Origin: Kaistella carnis
Lineage (GTDB): Bacteria > Bacteroidota > Bacteroidia > Flavobacteriales > Weeksellaceae
Assembly (NCBI RefSeq): GCF_003860585.1
Contig: NZ_CP034159.1
Span: 2,914,001 to 2,978,000, forward strand
Direction: 5' to 3'
DNA length: 64,000 nt
Of this stretch, positions 1 through 8,167 are shown piece after piece. The first letter of the stretch is position 1. Each line of letters begins with the position of its first letter. The translations under genes and the position numbers were made by a program. The notes under the pieces are model-generated. The model was not told the DNA's origin, ran no database searches, and was given only the letters and a program-made list of their open reading frames with translations.

Positions 1-1373
1 TCTTCTTGCCAATCCGACAAAGGATAGTAGTTCCAGTCTAAAAGTTTCGTGTTCCGGAAAGAATTTTTGAAATTCTGATCAATATCTTTTGTTACCGCCA
101 CCGGGTTTCCATATTGATCTGCCAGTTGCATATAAGGAACGGCATTCCCTCCTTTCATGCTGATTCCACCATAGCCGGGACGCCCGTTCTGCGTTCTTGC
201 ATCCGTGTAATACAATGCGGTATTTACAGTTAACCGATCGCTGGGTTTCCAGATGTTTTGGAAGCGGACATTGGCTCTTTTATAGGTTGCTGCCAGCGTG
301 GTGCTGTTATCATCATATCCCAATGCAGATGACCAGGCGAATTTTGGCATGCCTCCACTTATATTCACAGAATATTGCCTGTTATCGAGTGGTTGATACA
401 TATATCTTTTGTATTGATCTTTGGAATCAATCGTTCTTAAAACAGCAATCTGTTCGGCCACTTCTTCACGGGAAAGCAACCCTTTCTTTTCCTTATTCAG
501 TAAATCAACAACCGGGGATAAGGCCGGATGATTACTGGAGCTAATATCGCTGTCATAATAGCCTTTTTGAAAAAGCTGCTGTTCTACATCAATAAAATCC
601 GAAGAGTTGATATTTTTAATCGATCCGAAATCAGGTTTCGGTGATAAGGTGAGACTTGTTGATAACTCAACATGGATCGGCTGGTTAAATTTGCCGTTTT
701 TAGTGGTGATAACAATCACGCCATTTGCTGCTCTTGCACCCCAGATGCTTGCTGCTGAAGCATCTTTAAGTAAGGTGATATGGTCTACAATGTCAGGATT
801 AATATTGCTGATATCACCCTCATACGGAAAATGATCTACTACAATTAAAGGAGATTTAGGACCATTGATAGTACTCATTCCCCGAAGCATCAATTGTGGC
901 GTGTCCGAAGTGCTTCTGTCGATGCTGATGCCGTTTCCAATGGCTTCCAGACGGTTGAGAATACTGGTTCCTACTTGCTGATTAAGAAGTTCATTACCGA
1001 GGACGGTGAATGAACCGGTCGCTCTTTCTTTTGGAATTTTCTGATAACCTGTAGAAATATTAACTTCCTGTATGTCGCCCACTTTTGCTTCTAAAATGAT
1101 CTTTAAAGAGCTTTGCAGCGGCAGTCCGATTTCTACCGTCTGACTTACATATCCTTCTTTGCTGATGATCATATGGATTTTATTTTCTTTCGTAGAAAAA
1201 CTGAAATAACCGTCTTTGTCCGTATAGATGATGGTCCGGAGGTCCTGTATTGCTACAGCGGCATTCCTTAATGGTACCGATGTCGTGGAATCAATAATCT
1301 GTCCCGTGACCATCTGCTGAGCGACGACTTGCATGCAACAGCATAACATTGGAAATAATAGTATTTTTTTCAT
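1..1373 (-). CDS. SusC/RagA-family TonB-linked outer-membrane receptor (C-terminus beyond window)
   Basis: Partial gene: about 457 N-terminal residues are visible and the reading frame runs off the left edge. A signal peptide (MKKILLFPML onward, ending near VVAQQ) is followed by a carboxypeptidase-regulatory-like domain (about residues 22-97), then the linker STGYQKIPKERATGSF typical of RagA-like receptors, and a plug domain (about 120-226) with the hallmark LLKDASAASIWGARAANGV. The family forms outer-membrane beta-barrels that import oligosaccharides or peptides with TonB energy, usually with a SusD lipoprotein. Seven bases separate it from the upstream TlpA-like gene, so the two are probably co-transcribed. 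No susD is visible because the downstream side lies outside the window. The substrate cannot be told. Confidence 0.93.
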   Translation of the reverse strand, partial: MKKILLFPMLCCCMQVVAQQMVTGQIIDSTTSVPLRNAAVAIQDLRTIIYTDKDGYFSFSTKENKIHMIISKEGYVSQTVEIGLPLQSSLKIILEAKVGDIQEVNISTGYQKIPKERATGSFTVLGNELLNQQVGTSILNRLEAIGNGISIDRSTSDTPQLMLRGMSTINGPKSPLIVVDHFPYEGDISNINPDIVDHITLLKDASAASIWGARAANGVIVITTKNGKFNQPIHVELSTSLTLSPKPDFGSIKNINSSDFIDVEQQLFQKGYYDSDISSSNHPALSPVVDLLNKEKKGLLSREEVAEQIAVLRTIDSKDQYKRYMYQPLDNRQYSVNISGGMPKFAWSSALGYDDNSTTLAATYKRANVRFQNIWKPSDRLTVNTALYYTDARTQNGRPGYGGISMKGGNAVPYMQLADQYGNPVAVTKDIDQNFKNSFRNTKLLDWNYYPLSDWQE

Positions 1374-1380
1374 CGTTTTA

Positions 1381-2688
1381 TCAATTTGAATGAGAGGGTA
1401 GTTTATCACGAATAATCAGCATATTAATGCTGCGCTCTGTTTCTTCTAAGACCATGTCATAGCGAGCCAGTTCTTTTTTGAGAGCCGCTATATTTGGCGT
1501 TGCCTGCATTTTCAGGTCGATATTACCGTGGTAACCTGTTTCATCAACAACAGGTAGGGTGATAAAAGGAAGTCCTGAAAGTCCACTGACGAAGGTGAAC
1601 ATCGGTGTGTTTTTTAGCAGAGTCTGCTTTTCAGTTAGCACATAATTTTGATCGCCTCCCTTGGTTGTTAATTGATCCTTAGAAGAAGTTGTTTTTAACA
1701 CAAGACATTTTACCCGTTTTTTTTCGATGGTAGCAGTGTAGTCTATAAACTGGTTAAGATTTCTGAGCATCAAGGAATAAAGAGAATCTGCTTGCGTGAG
1801 GGGAACGACGTAGTCGTAGTTATAACGGTTATGATCCTCTCTTTTACCTTCTTTGTTTTCGATATAATTTAACAGGGCAGTATTTTTAGCTTCTACTATT
1901 ATTTTTTTGTCGTTAAAGGGATCTTCCTGCTGATTAAAGATTTCGACAGCAATGGCTTTAAATATTTCAAGTAGTGATAAATTGGTAAACTTACGGCCAT
2001 ACACCGTATCGCCCGACCGGTGAAACCACGTCCCAAAGGTGGAGCTTCTGATACGTCCTTTGGCCAGAAAGGAATAATGCTGCATTACCAGCCCTTGCTC
2101 ACGGTCAAAGGCATCAGACAGAAATAAGGGCCGGTCCCGTTCCAACTGAATCACTGTTTGCAATGCGGATTGTTGATTATCCAGAATAGCGTGAATAGCT
2201 TTTTCTGTGACCTGCTCTGCGTCGGTTGTATTCAATATTTTTCCGTCTTTGATCCAAATGATGTACGGCACTCCCTGATGAGGGAAAAAGTCGTGGAATA
2301 GGGTATCACCGGCCACGGAAAAATTCGTGTTATACCGCTGTCCATTTTTCGAGGCAAAGAATTTTTCCAATGTACTTCGGTTTTCCTTGGTCACAGGTAC
2401 TATTTTCAGTTGATCACCGAACTGCTTTTGCAGTGCGTCCATTTTAGGAAAATTGAGCAGACATCCGCTACACCAAGTTGCCCAGAAATCCAGAAGGATG
2501 AGTTTGTCTTTGTCTGCTGACAGATCAATTGTTTTCTGTGGACTGTTCACAACTTCTAACGGAGTCGACCATACTTTTTCGGGTATCTGATCACCGATTT
2601 TCAAGGCTTTTTGCTGTGCAGGCATCTGCAGAAACAGCAGGGTCATCATGGGGAGGGAAAGGATTTCCCTGCAAAACTTATTTTTCAT
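1381..2688 (-). CDS. TlpA-like thioredoxin-fold protein with long C-terminal extension
   Basis: 435 residues. An N-terminal signal-like segment is followed by an AhpC/TSA-TlpA type redoxin domain at about residues 30-165 with the motif DFWATWCSGC; the CxxC pair is C73/C76. Family members are periplasmic thiol-disulfide reductases. The redoxin domain normally ends near residue 180, so about 250 further residues are extra and match no family I recognise. In Bacteroidetes such extended TlpA proteins often sit directly beside SusC/RagA genes, as here (7-bp gap to the receptor gene), which suggests a role in that receptor's uptake or assembly system; this is inference. First gene of the two-gene operon. 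Confidence 0.85.
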   Translation of the reverse strand: MKNKFCREILSLPMMTLLFLQMPAQQKALKIGDQIPEKVWSTPLEVVNSPQKTIDLSADKDKLILLDFWATWCSGCLLNFPKMDALQKQFGDQLKIVPVTKENRSTLEKFFASKNGQRYNTNFSVAGDTLFHDFFPHQGVPYIIWIKDGKILNTTDAEQVTEKAIHAILDNQQSALQTVIQLERDRPLFLSDAFDREQGLVMQHYSFLAKGRIRSSTFGTWFHRSGDTVYGRKFTNLSLLEIFKAIAVEIFNQQEDPFNDKKIIVEAKNTALLNYIENKEGKREDHNRYNYDYVVPLTQADSLYSLMLRNLNQFIDYTATIEKKRVKCLVLKTTSSKDQLTTKGGDQNYVLTEKQTLLKNTPMFTFVSGLSGLPFITLPVVDETGYHGNIDLKMQATPNIAALKKELARYDMVLEETERSINMLIIRDKLPSHSN

Positions 2689-2831
2689 AGTTTTGTAAAG
2701 TTTTAGTTATTGATTAATTAAAATGTTGCTCTTTCCTGCGGCCGCAAACTTTAGGGGAAGGGTATTTTTTTGTTGGGTATCGGGTGCCGGATGTTCCGGC
2801 ATAGATCATTACCATTTTTTCTTCCAGTCAT

Positions 2832-3510
2832 TTGATCACTCGTCACCGTGCACTCTCATTTATTTTTAATAGATTTTGATTTGTTTTTATAGTTCTTTTC
2901 CTGTCTCTTTTACCTTTTTACTTGGCTTCGTACAAATTATTCGGACTGATCCATTGATTACTCCTCGCCGGTACACTGTTGATTTATTTGCACTACATTT
3001 GATTTGGTTTTATAGTTCTTCTCCTGGCTTTTTTACCTTTTTACTTGGCTCTTACAAAATTGTTCGGATTGCCTTACGGGAAAGCCTGTAGAAACTTATG
3101 AAGAAGTGGGTCGCTTCCCCGCTAAAGACGAATCCTTTTTGTATCAGGTGTTAGGTGTTAAATGTTTGATGATGGATGATTAGCCTGTTTTTATTGTTAT
3201 ATGTTCGCTGATTAGATGGTTTTTATTGTTGCTTTCCAGGGTTGCTTAGGGTTGAAGACTTTCCTGCTATAAACAGATCCGTAAAATTATTGTTTGTTTG
3301 TTTGTTTGTTTGTTCGTTTTTGAGTCATGATTATTTGTACGTGTCATGATATGATTCCCATTTTCTCTTGCCTCTTTTTACTTGGTTCTTTTCCTTGGCT
3401 CTTAGCTCTTTTTCCTTGGCTCTTGGACTTTCGGACTGCTTTAGGGGAAAGTAAAACACAAATGATGAAAAAGAAAAACCTTCCCGCTAAAGACAGATCC
3501 ATAAAGAGCA
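2832..3510. repeat. Diverged tandem repeat of about 123-bp period with degenerate downstream copies
   Basis: Two adjacent units, 2832-2954 and 2955-3072, align at an offset of 123 bp and share blocks such as ttttacctttttacttggct. Pieces of the same unit recur as a ragged third and fourth copy: the block cgctaaagac with flanks near 3121 and 3485, a related block near 3256, and cttggctctt runs at 3371-3425. No gene is credible in 2689-3600; short open frames here are translations of the repeat. The phrase tttttactttttccttggctctt-like (in two parts) appears again near 8290-8318 and, weakly, at 54246-54272, so this is a dispersed repeat family. Confidence 0.7.
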
Positions 3511-3600
3511 ATGATATGAAGGTGAAAAGCTCTTATGAGATGTTGGTAAAACTGATGATTACTCCATTCATGTAACTAGCCTAAAAATTATCGTAGCAAA

Positions 3601-3836
3601 GGTTTTTTGAAAACCGGAAGTCCCGCAAGGCCTTGAAGCCGCAATGGTGATACACACCAATGTAAGTGTCGTCTACTATTTTTATAAAAAGCGGGGCTTA
3701 GGGCGTTGAGAAGTCTGAATACAAAACAGCGTGGGTCTCAACCTTTCTGCCATTGAGGTACTGGTATACCGGGGAACAGATAAGTGAGCCCACGCCTAGG
3801 TCGTGAGCTACTATACTTATCATCTCGTTCCTAAAA
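3601..3836 (+). ncRNA. Candidate structured non-coding RNA with H-type pseudoknot (HEARO/omega-RNA-like?)
   Basis: About 235 nt without an open frame but rich in pairing. Seen in sequence: a 5' hairpin GGTTTT/AAAACC (3601-3615); CCCGC (3622-3626) pairing with GCGGG (3691-3695) and enclosing GGTG/CACC and GGC/GCC hairpins; then GTTGAGA (3705-3711) pairing with TCTCAAC (3736-3742) while GCGTGGG (3729-3735), inside that loop, pairs with CCCACGC (3789-3795). The last two 7-bp helices interleave, making a pseudoknot; a GGTA/TACC hairpin (3757-3770) lies within. The length, layout and 3' segment recall HEARO/omega RNAs of IscB systems, but no IscB or HNH gene follows; the next gene is a small XRE regulator. 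The class is inferred from memory, the pairing is seen. Confidence 0.55.
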
Positions 3837-3944
3837 ATTACCAGTTTTCAAATGGCGAGAATCTAAGCAATAGCTTCTTTTTATAGTTTGAAGTATCGCA
3901 AAATTACAATTTTCTGTAACTTATAGTGCAAATATATGCAATAG

Positions 3945-3974
3945 ATTATTGTAAACCAAATGGATTACAATAAT
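3945..3974. promoter_or_regulatory. Palindromic operator candidate upstream of XRE gene
   Basis: Perfect 10-bp inverted repeat ATTATTGTAA (3945-3954) and TTACAATAAT (3965-3974) with a 10-bp spacer, so the arm centres are two helical turns apart. It ends 27 bp before the ATG of the small XRE regulator, the usual place for an autoregulatory operator of a dimeric HTH protein. Binding is inferred. Confidence 0.55.
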
Positions 3975-4001
3975 TTTAATTAAATCTTTTAAAATTGCTT
4001 T

Positions 4002-4250
4002 ATGAGCAAATTAACGGATGATGATATCATACTTAGAAATCTAATTACAAAACGATTTATTCAACTACGAGAAAGTACCGGTTTAAATCAAAGTGAGTTT
4101 TCAAAGAAAAATGATATTGATAGGCAACAAGTTAACCGATGGGAAAGTTTACAAGGAAATAGAGGAGTTAATATTTATACCATTAATAAATTTTGTAAGT
4201 TATTAAACATAACATTAAATGATTTTTTTAATGATCCGATGTTTAAATAA
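4002..4250 (+). CDS. Small XRE-family helix-turn-helix DNA-binding protein
   Basis: 82 residues, almost entirely one HTH_3/Cro-C1 domain: RLRESTGLNQSEFSKK-type helix pair near residues 20-40 (here QLRESTGLNQSEFSKK), recognition helix DRQQVNRWES, and closing INKFCKLLNITLNDFF, which is standard for the family. It lacks any second domain, so it is a regulator or an antitoxin-like protein rather than a full repressor with a sensor. There is no toxin-like partner gene beside it. It stands alone between the candidate structured RNA and a decayed intergenic zone, with a palindrome (3945-3974) just upstream that it may bind. No Shine-Dalgarno sequence is seen, which is normal in Bacteroidetes. Confidence 0.85.
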   Translation: MSKLTDDDIILRNLITKRFIQLRESTGLNQSEFSKKNDIDRQQVNRWESLQGNRGVNIYTINKFCKLLNITLNDFFNDPMFK

Positions 4251-4262
4251 TCCCCGCTCCCG

Positions 4263-4285
4263 CGCGATTTCATCGCGTGCTATTT
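4263..4285 (+). terminator. Probable terminator after XRE gene
   Basis: Perfect 6-bp stem CGCGAT-TTC-ATCGCG (4263-4277) followed by an imperfect T-rich stretch, 13 bp after the XRE stop codon. Stem is short but GC-rich. Confidence 0.45.
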
Positions 4286-4451
4286 TAAAAAATAATATCT
4301 TTTAATATTTGTAGTACTCCTATTAAAATTTATTTTTACTAGCCGCCACACGATATTTTTGGCTGCGGCGAATCTTCGATTTCGTGGGGAATAACGGATC
4401 GCAATCTCGCGCTATGGATTGTTTTATGATAAGGAAATTAATTTTTCCCAG

Positions 4452-4608
4452 ACGGAGCCACGAAGTAGTGAAATAAAGTAGAATAGGGTGAAACCCTATG
4501 CAACAATCTAGCCTATTGCCAACATCTCATTTTCGGATGATCTTAGAAAGCAAATCCCAACCGAGCCACGATGTGGAGACATAAAATAGCATACCGTGAG
4601 ACCTGTAA
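4452..4608. repeat. Imperfect direct repeat in a gene-free stretch (4286-5092)
   Basis: Two related segments, near 4455-4503 and 4562-4608, share the skeleton gagccacga-gt-g-ga-ataaa-tag-ata-gtga-acc. They look like decayed copies of a dispersed repeat. The rest of 4286-5092 holds no convincing gene. A 75-codon open frame at 4676-4903 has no start codon and no recognisable product; it may be a gene fragment or chance. Confidence 0.4.
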
Positions 4609-5092
4609 ATTTCAGTAACGATGACAAAAATACCCGATTACAAATCCCTGCCATCGGCTAAAAAAAGGCGTATAATTTAAAATTAAACTCCTCGAAACAA
4701 ATGATCAAAAAAGGATTCGTTTAATAAAATACAGCATCAAATCGAATATCAGCATTTTTTATAGAGATCTTTATAAACAATGGGATTGTGCTATAAACCA
4801 TCATCACTTTAAACCATATGTATTAAAAGGAATATCCGGAAACATTAAAGACGCTCCCAACTTCGTTACCTCGGTTAATATCCGGTCTACTTTATATTAC
4901 TGATCTTTATTATTTTTCACCAATCATTTTGTTAGGATGCACTTGATTACAATGTTTTGCATAGTAATATTAGGGAAGATTTTATGATTTTTAACAACAA
5001 TTGGCATAGAAGTTGAATGTGGGATGTGAACGCTGACGAATTTGTGTTTGGCAGTACGACCATCGAAATAATAATATTTAAAATTATATCAT

Positions 5093-6526
5093 ATGAAACT
5101 AAATTTAACAAGCCTTGCCTTAGCGGTATTTTTACCTACGGCCATGTTTGCTCAGGACTCTATCATGAGTTCTGCAGGAAATTATCCAAATGCATATACC
5201 TCCGGGTCTTCAAATGTTTCCCCTTTTACACAGGACTCAAAAAGATTTAACGACTGGGCAATTTCTGCCGGAGCGGGAGTTCCTTTGATGCAGTCTTCTG
5301 ATCTAACCTCTTTGAAAGAATTTGGTGCGGGGGAAAACCTTATCGGATATTCTGCCTACTTCAGTGTTGACAAAGCCATTTCGCATGCGTTTGGTTTGAA
5401 ACTTCAATATGACAGAGGCGAAACAAGACAGGGATTTGTAAATACGAAGGATCATGTAGCGTCGCCGAATGGTGATGGTGCAAGAACGCAGTATGATGCG
5501 ATTTCTCTTTTGGGAGATATTAACTTCTCTAATCTTATGAGAAGAGTTGATAATAAGTCACCTTACCGATGGGCACTTCACGGTTATGCAGGTGCTGGTA
5601 CTTTGGCTTACAGAACTTACAGACAAGATGCTGGACCGGTATACAATCAAAGTATGGTGACAGAGGTTAAACCTTTTAAATTAGGTAGCTTATTCGGTCA
5701 GGCTGGTGCAGGTTTAAAATACCGTGCAACCCGTTCGTTAGATCTTGAAGCAAGAGGAATGTATATCGTAACTGGTGATGATACCTTTGATGGTGCAAGA
5801 AGCACTACTGTAAACGATAACCCTTCTGATAATTTAATTAATATTACTTTAGGAGCAACTTTAAATTTAGGAAAACACGAATCTCACTTATTCTGGCATG
5901 ATCCTCTTCAGGAAATGTATTACCGTGCAGAGGTATTGGAAGCGAAAAGCCAGGATGTTGAAGTGTGTAAATCAGGCGATGCTGATAATGATGGCGTATG
6001 TGATGATTGGGACCGACAGTTAGATACTCCGGAAGGGGCAAGAGTTGACGGTGCTGGTGTAGCTCTTGATACGGACCTGGATGGTGTAATTGATCTTTAT
6101 GACAAATGTGTAACTGTACCGGGACCTGTTGAAAATAACGGATGTCCAACCAATGGTTCTTCAATGGTGAGCGACAATACAAGAGTATTGGAAGGAATTG
6201 AATTCGATTTTGATTCAGACCGTGTGTTGCCATCGAACACCCCAATTCTTAACAACGCTGTAAATTACATCAATTCTTCTGATGCATCTTACAAAGTGAT
6301 TGGAGGGACTGATACTAAAGGAAGCGCTGCTTATAACCAGAGACTTTCTGAAAGAAGAGCAAACAGCGTTAAAAACTATCTGATCCAAAACGGAGTAACT
6401 TCTAACAAGTTGGAAGCGATCGGAAAAGGGGAAACAGACCTTAAATATCCGGAATGTAATCCAGCTACGAAATGTCCGGAATGGAAAAACCGAGCAAATA
6501 GAAGAGTATATTTCGAAGCAAAATAA
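5093..6526 (+). CDS. OmpA-family outer-membrane protein with thrombospondin type-3 repeats
   Basis: 477 residues. Signal peptide at 1-20 (MKLNLTSLALAVFLPTAMFA). A beta-rich membrane domain spans about 40-260, with alternating strands and glycines. A calcium-binding thrombospondin type-3 segment follows at about 295-345 (DADNDGVCDD, DTDLDGVIDLYDKC). The C-terminal OmpA/MotB peptidoglycan-binding domain covers about 360-477, with IEFDFDSD at its start and the LSERRANSV and NRRV motifs; the usual GHTD reads GGTD here. Such proteins tie the outer membrane to the cell wall and are often abundant. The gene is monocistronic, with a strong terminator 30 bp downstream. The ATG at 5093 is chosen because the signal peptide starts there. 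Confidence 0.93.
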   Translation: MKLNLTSLALAVFLPTAMFAQDSIMSSAGNYPNAYTSGSSNVSPFTQDSKRFNDWAISAGAGVPLMQSSDLTSLKEFGAGENLIGYSAYFSVDKAISHAFGLKLQYDRGETRQGFVNTKDHVASPNGDGARTQYDAISLLGDINFSNLMRRVDNKSPYRWALHGYAGAGTLAYRTYRQDAGPVYNQSMVTEVKPFKLGSLFGQAGAGLKYRATRSLDLEARGMYIVTGDDTFDGARSTTVNDNPSDNLINITLGATLNLGKHESHLFWHDPLQEMYYRAEVLEAKSQDVEVCKSGDADNDGVCDDWDRQLDTPEGARVDGAGVALDTDLDGVIDLYDKCVTVPGPVENNGCPTNGSSMVSDNTRVLEGIEFDFDSDRVLPSNTPILNNAVNYINSSDASYKVIGGTDTKGSAAYNQRLSERRANSVKNYLIQNGVTSNKLEAIGKGETDLKYPECNPATKCPEWKNRANRRVYFEAK

Positions 6527-6552
6527 ATAATTTTAGATTTTTCATATCAGGA

Positions 6553-6586
6553 AAGAAGCCGCGTTGATCGCGGCTTCTTTTTTTTG
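6553..6586 (+). terminator. Rho-independent terminator of the ompA-like gene
   Basis: Perfect stem GAAGCCGCG (6555-6563) / CGCGGCTTC (6569-6577), 5-nt loop TTGAT, followed by a run of T. Textbook intrinsic terminator. Confidence 0.93.
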
Positions 6587-6621
6587 TTAAATGGTCAATT
6601 CGTTATTTTTGATGGAATACT

Positions 6622-6822
6622 GCTGAACCACCCCGCCCCTTTTGGGGCACCCACCCTCCAGGGGAGGGGAATGAGGATTCGGTTTTTTTTTGTTCTGCTT
6701 TTTTTATTAACCTCCCGCAGCACGTTCCGTGTTTTTTATAATACTCCAACCATAGTGAGGTGATCATTCCCCTCCCTTGGAGGGGTGTCATTCCGCTTGC
6801 GGAAGGACGGGGTGGTTATTCT
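6622..6822. repeat. GC-rich palindromic repeat block, left side of DUF559 region
   Basis: The block starts with gctgaaccaccccgcccc (6622) and a ggggcaccc...ctccaggggagggg core. It ends with the opposite-orientation form cctcccttggaggggtgtc plus an inner hairpin TTCCGCTTGCGGAA and ggacggggtgg (6770-6816). The two cores face each other like the ends of a small element. The right half (6705-6822) is duplicated at 8025-8141. Confidence 0.75.
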
Positions 6823-6852
6823 ACAGCAATATGAATCACTTGTCTCTTGTTT

Positions 6853-7266
6853 TTAAATGCCATAGTTTTCAATGATAAATAATTCCAAGTCGCGCATGGA
6901 AATGTCAAGATTATTTAAAACATCGTGGTTGGTGAGCCGAAAAACTTTTAACCCATAACGCTCTAAATCGTTTTGCCTTATTCCATCATATTCTATAGTT
7001 AAATCATGTATGGAACCATCAATCTCAACGACCAATCCTAAATTCTTCACATAAAAATCAACAATGTAATTTCCGATGATGCGCTGTCGGTCAAAATCAA
7101 TCCCATGAAACTTTCTTTGGTGAACCTGTTTCCAAAACAGAATTTCGCATAAAATTCCAGATTTTCTTTTTCCCGGCAACAATGGTTTTAAGTTTTTATT
7201 ATAAGGTAGAGGCGCTACGAAATTGCGACGGATTGCAATATTGTCGATGTGAGTTACTATTTGCAT
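6853..7266 (-). CDS. DUF559 endonuclease-domain protein (Vsr-like fold)
   Basis: 137 residues from the ATG at 7266. The domain spans about 18-135: LLPGKRKSGILCEILFW, then FDRQRIIGNYIVDFYV, then VVEIDGSIHD, the D...ExDG arrangement of the PD-(D/E)xK-like nuclease fold shared with very-short-patch-repair endonucleases. The biological role of DUF559 is not established. The frame stays open upstream to 7728, but that extension is only a translation of the neighbouring palindromic repeats (PLPWRGAPKGRGGS-like), so the start at 7266, where family similarity begins, is preferred. The gene is enclosed by GC-rich repeats on both sides and its 3' end is duplicated at 8168-8262, as if gene and repeats moved or amplified together. 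Confidence 0.8.
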   Translation of the reverse strand: MQIVTHIDNIAIRRNFVAPLPYNKNLKPLLPGKRKSGILCEILFWKQVHQRKFHGIDFDRQRIIGNYIVDFYVKNLGLVVEIDGSIHDLTIEYDGIRQNDLERYGLKVFRLTNHDVLNNLDISMRDLELFIIENYGI

Positions 7267-7385
7267 TTTTCTTCCATTATTTTTGAATTCAAGCGAGTTG
7301 CTGTAGTTGCTATTGGTCGATAAAGTTAGAACAATAATTTTATGTTGGGATTTTATAGGTAGGTAATAACATGTTGATGGCCGAC

Positions 7386-7436
7386 TGCTAAACCACCCCG
7401 CCCCTTTGGGCACCCCTCCAGGGGAGGGGAATGGGC
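7386..7436. repeat. GC-rich palindromic repeat core
   Basis: Further copy of the aaccaccccgcccctttggg / ctccaggggaggggaatggg core, just upstream of the DUF559 start codon. Related cores lie at 6622, 7478 and 7701. Confidence 0.7.
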
Positions 7437-7477
7437 TTTGCTTTTTTTTTGGCTTCGCTTTTTGTGGTATGGTGATT

Positions 7478-7923
7478 GCTGAACCACCCCGCCCCTTTGG
7501 GGCACCCCTCCAGGGGAGGGGAGTGAGGATTCGTCTTTTTTTTTGGCTTTCGCTTTTTACGATATGGTGATTCGTTGTCGCGATGAAGAAATTAGGGATC
7601 ACCTTGCAACTAGGGGCAAGCCTCCAGGGGAGGGGAAGCGTTTTGCTTTTTTTTGCTTCGCTTTTTACAATATGGTGATTGGTTGTCTCGATGGACGTCT
7701 GCTGAACCACCCCGCCCCTTTGGGGCACCCCTCCAGGGGAGGGGAGTGAGGATTCGTCTTTTTTTTTGGCTTTCGCTTTTTACGATATGGTGATTCGTTG
7801 TCGCGATGAAGAAATTAGGGATCACCTTGCAACTAGGGGCAAGCCTCCAGGGGAGGGGAAGCGTTTTGCTTTTTTTTGCTTCGCTTTTTACAATATGGTG
7901 ATTCGTTGTCGCGATGAAGGAGT
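7478..7923. repeat. Near-perfect 223-bp tandem duplication of palindromic repeat units
   Basis: Unit 1 (7478-7700) and unit 2 (7701-7923) begin with the same gctgaaccaccccgcccc and are essentially identical for about 200 bp, including the same nine-T run; they diverge only in the last 20-30 bases. Each unit contains two sub-repeats: a cacccctccaggggagggg core, and the ctttttac-a-atatggtgatt...cagggg-type segment. High identity implies a recent duplication. The region is open in several frames only because of the repeat's composition. Confidence 0.85.
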
Positions 7924-8024
7924 TAGGGATCACCCTGCAACTGGGGACAAAACTTCAGGGGAGGAGGAGTTGGACTTCTCCTCTTTTTGGCTTTGCAAAT
8001 GGTCGCCATGGTCATGGCTATTTT

Positions 8025-8141
8025 TATTAACTGTCGCAGTACCTCCCGTCTTTTTTGTAGTACTCCAGCCGTAGTGAGGTGATCATTCCCCTCCCTTGGA
8101 GGGGTGTCATTCCGCTTGCGGAAGGACGGGGTGGTTATTCT
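8025..8141. repeat. Second copy of the right-hand repeat block
   Basis: 8025-8141 matches 6705-6822 closely, from the tattaac...cgcag stretch through gtgaggtgatcattcccctc, the TTCCGCTTGCGGAA hairpin and ggacggggtggttattct. Like the first copy it is followed directly by DUF559 C-terminal coding sequence, here only a fragment. Together with 7924-8024 this accounts for the gene-free stretch 7267-8323. Confidence 0.8.
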
Positions 8142-8167
8142 GAACCACTAATAAATCTGGTTTTAAA

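Noticed and set aside
4676-4903. 75-codon open frame in the gap before the ompA-like gene
   Set aside because: No start codon, no recognisable motif; in AT-rich DNA a frame of this length can occur by chance. Mentioned under the repeat feature only.
5844-6245. 133-codon frame opposite the ompA-like gene
   Set aside because: Antisense shadow of a clear coding gene with unlike-protein composition.
7267-7728. Upstream extension of the DUF559 reading frame to 7728
   Set aside because: The added 154 codons are a translation of the palindromic repeats (low-complexity Pro/Gly/Lys); family similarity starts only after the ATG at 7266.
7478-7923. CRISPR-like array
   Set aside because: Only two long units with no short spacers and no cas genes; it is a simple tandem duplication.
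7543-8074. Two similar open frames on the plus strand (68 and 102 codons)
   Set aside because: Both come from the tandem repeat units themselves; similarity between them reflects DNA duplication, not protein selection.
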